Shown here piece by piece: positions 63,975 through 64,000 of a stretch of 64,000 nucleotides of DNA. Made by a program: the position numbers and the translations under genes. The notes under the pieces are model-generated. The model was not told the origin of the DNA. It worked only from the letters and a program-made list of their open reading frames with translations, and made no database searches. Source of the stretch: Lycorma delicatula (Eukaryota > Arthropoda > Insecta > Hemiptera > Fulgoridae); contig NC_134457.1 in assembly GCF_047948215.1 (NCBI RefSeq), positions 90,296,898-90,360,897 of the forward strand, in the 5' to 3' direction. The first letter of the stretch is position 1; every line of letters starts with the position of its first letter.

Positions 63975-64000
63975 AGTTTTAGAATATTTAAAACAAATTC

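Larger units (their letters stand above)
1..64000 (+). repeat. 143-bp satellite array, 448 full monomers
   Basis: The window is one head-to-tail array of a 143-bp monomer, all in one orientation. Taking monomer position 1 as the first base here, the monomer has a near-constant start (positions 1-17, containing the palindrome AATATT at 9-14), a variable block at 33-70, a conserved core at 71-86 (GGACTAGAAAGAGAAT), a conserved stretch at 92-104 (AAAGCTGCATGAA), a dyad region at 108-136, and a near-constant end. Starts fall at 1, 144, 287, 430, 572, 715 and so on to 63975. The phase is never lost, and 90 monomers are one base short. GC is about 27% in the first monomer. The monomer size and the HOR structure fit a centromeric or pericentromeric satellite of a eukaryote; that role is inferred. 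I do not recognise the family. There is no gene in any stretch: every frame meets stops such as TAA, TGA and TAG within a monomer, and 143 is not a multiple of three. Confidence 0.97.
47985..64000 (+). repeat. Domain 9: 112 monomers plus end fragment, 16/20-mer HOR
   Basis: The order is F-D-A-A-E-F-G-B-C-A-O-K-A-H-F-D-B-C3-D-A-B/A; a 20-mer at 50984; A-O/H-M-J2-K2-D-J2-K3-L-I-J-K-D3-A-O-K-A-H-F-D-B-C3-A/J-K3-L-I-J-K-D3-A-O/H-M-J2; the 20-mer again at 58551; A-E; and its last 16 monomers at 61691. Copies differ by very few bases. The last 26 bases (63975-64000) are the start of the next monomer, so the array runs past the window. Confidence 0.9.

Noticed and set aside
1..64000. Protein-coding genes or ORFs
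   Set aside because: The variable block holds TAA, TGA and TAG words in quick succession, and the 143-bp length shifts the frame at each monomer. Any open stretch is short and a by-product of the repeat.
1..64000. CRISPR array
   Set aside because: Regular spacing at first sight suggests direct repeats, but there are no unique spacers. The whole period is repeated and is far longer than a repeat-spacer unit.
1..64000. Human-type alpha satellite or a CENP-B box
   Set aside because: The period is 143 bp, not about 171, and I see no match to the CENP-B box core (TTCG with CGGG). The GTTCGGAC of class B is only a short chance likeness.
1..64000. Arabidopsis 178-bp CEN repeat or another named plant satellite
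   Set aside because: The length and sequence do not fit the CEN178/180 repeat as I know it. I could not match any other family, so no name is given.
1..64000. Transposon or retrotransposon insertion
   Set aside because: The monomer phase is kept from 1 to 63975 with only one-base steps, so no foreign insert of any size is present.
1..64000. Inverted segments within the array
   Set aside because: All 448 monomers read in the same direction. I found no line in which the reverse complement of the core appears.
1..64000. rRNA, tRNA or telomere repeats
   Set aside because: No conserved rRNA or tRNA words and no TTAGGG or TTTAGGG runs are visible.

Overview
The whole 64,000-base window is one unbroken tandem array of an AT-rich satellite monomer of 143 bp. 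The first monomer counts to about 27% GC. I followed the repeat from base 1, where a monomer starts, to base 63975, where the last partial monomer starts. This gives 448 complete head-to-tail monomers plus a 26-base fragment. All are on the same strand. I saw no inversion, no unique spacer, no transposon and no gene. The count closes exactly: 448 x 143 is 64,064, the observed span is 63,974, and the 90-base deficit equals the 90 monomers I scored as 142 bp. Those are 71 of class D, 13 of class L, 5 short copies of class F and one class C3 copy. Such an array is typical of a eukaryotic centromere or pericentromere. The monomer length is close to one nucleosome core. I do not recognise the family, so I do not name the species; a plant or an animal are both possible.

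The monomers fall into recurring sequence classes, which I label A to P (labels are mine, not amino acids). They are told apart mainly by a variable block at monomer positions 33-70 and by the bases around positions 87-92 and 118-126. Positions 71-86, 92-104 and about 126-142 are almost constant. The classes recur in ordered strings, so the array is built of higher-order repeats (HORs). No single HOR period rules the window.

Layout from left to right (domain borders are my choice): 1-3571, short 6- to 7-monomer HORs; 3572-11139, a 13/14-monomer HOR in two full copies and one cut copy; 11140-15708, a mixed part rich in hybrid monomers; 15709-24422, an 11-monomer HOR in two copies and a 7-monomer part of it a third time; 24423-31417, mixed; 31418-35274, a 13-monomer HOR twice in tandem; 35275-37704, a short part with several fused monomers; 37705-47984, an 11-monomer string three times among other strings; 47985-64000, a 16- to 20-monomer HOR seen three times, with near-identical copies, which looks like the most recently homogenised part.

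The array shows repeated unequal exchange. Hybrid monomers join the head of one class to the tail of another, mostly at the conserved core. Some of these fusions were then copied as parts of larger units. I found no coding system, and nothing suggests a novel gene system. What is of interest is the layered record of recombination and the class-specific loss of a tripartite dyad.
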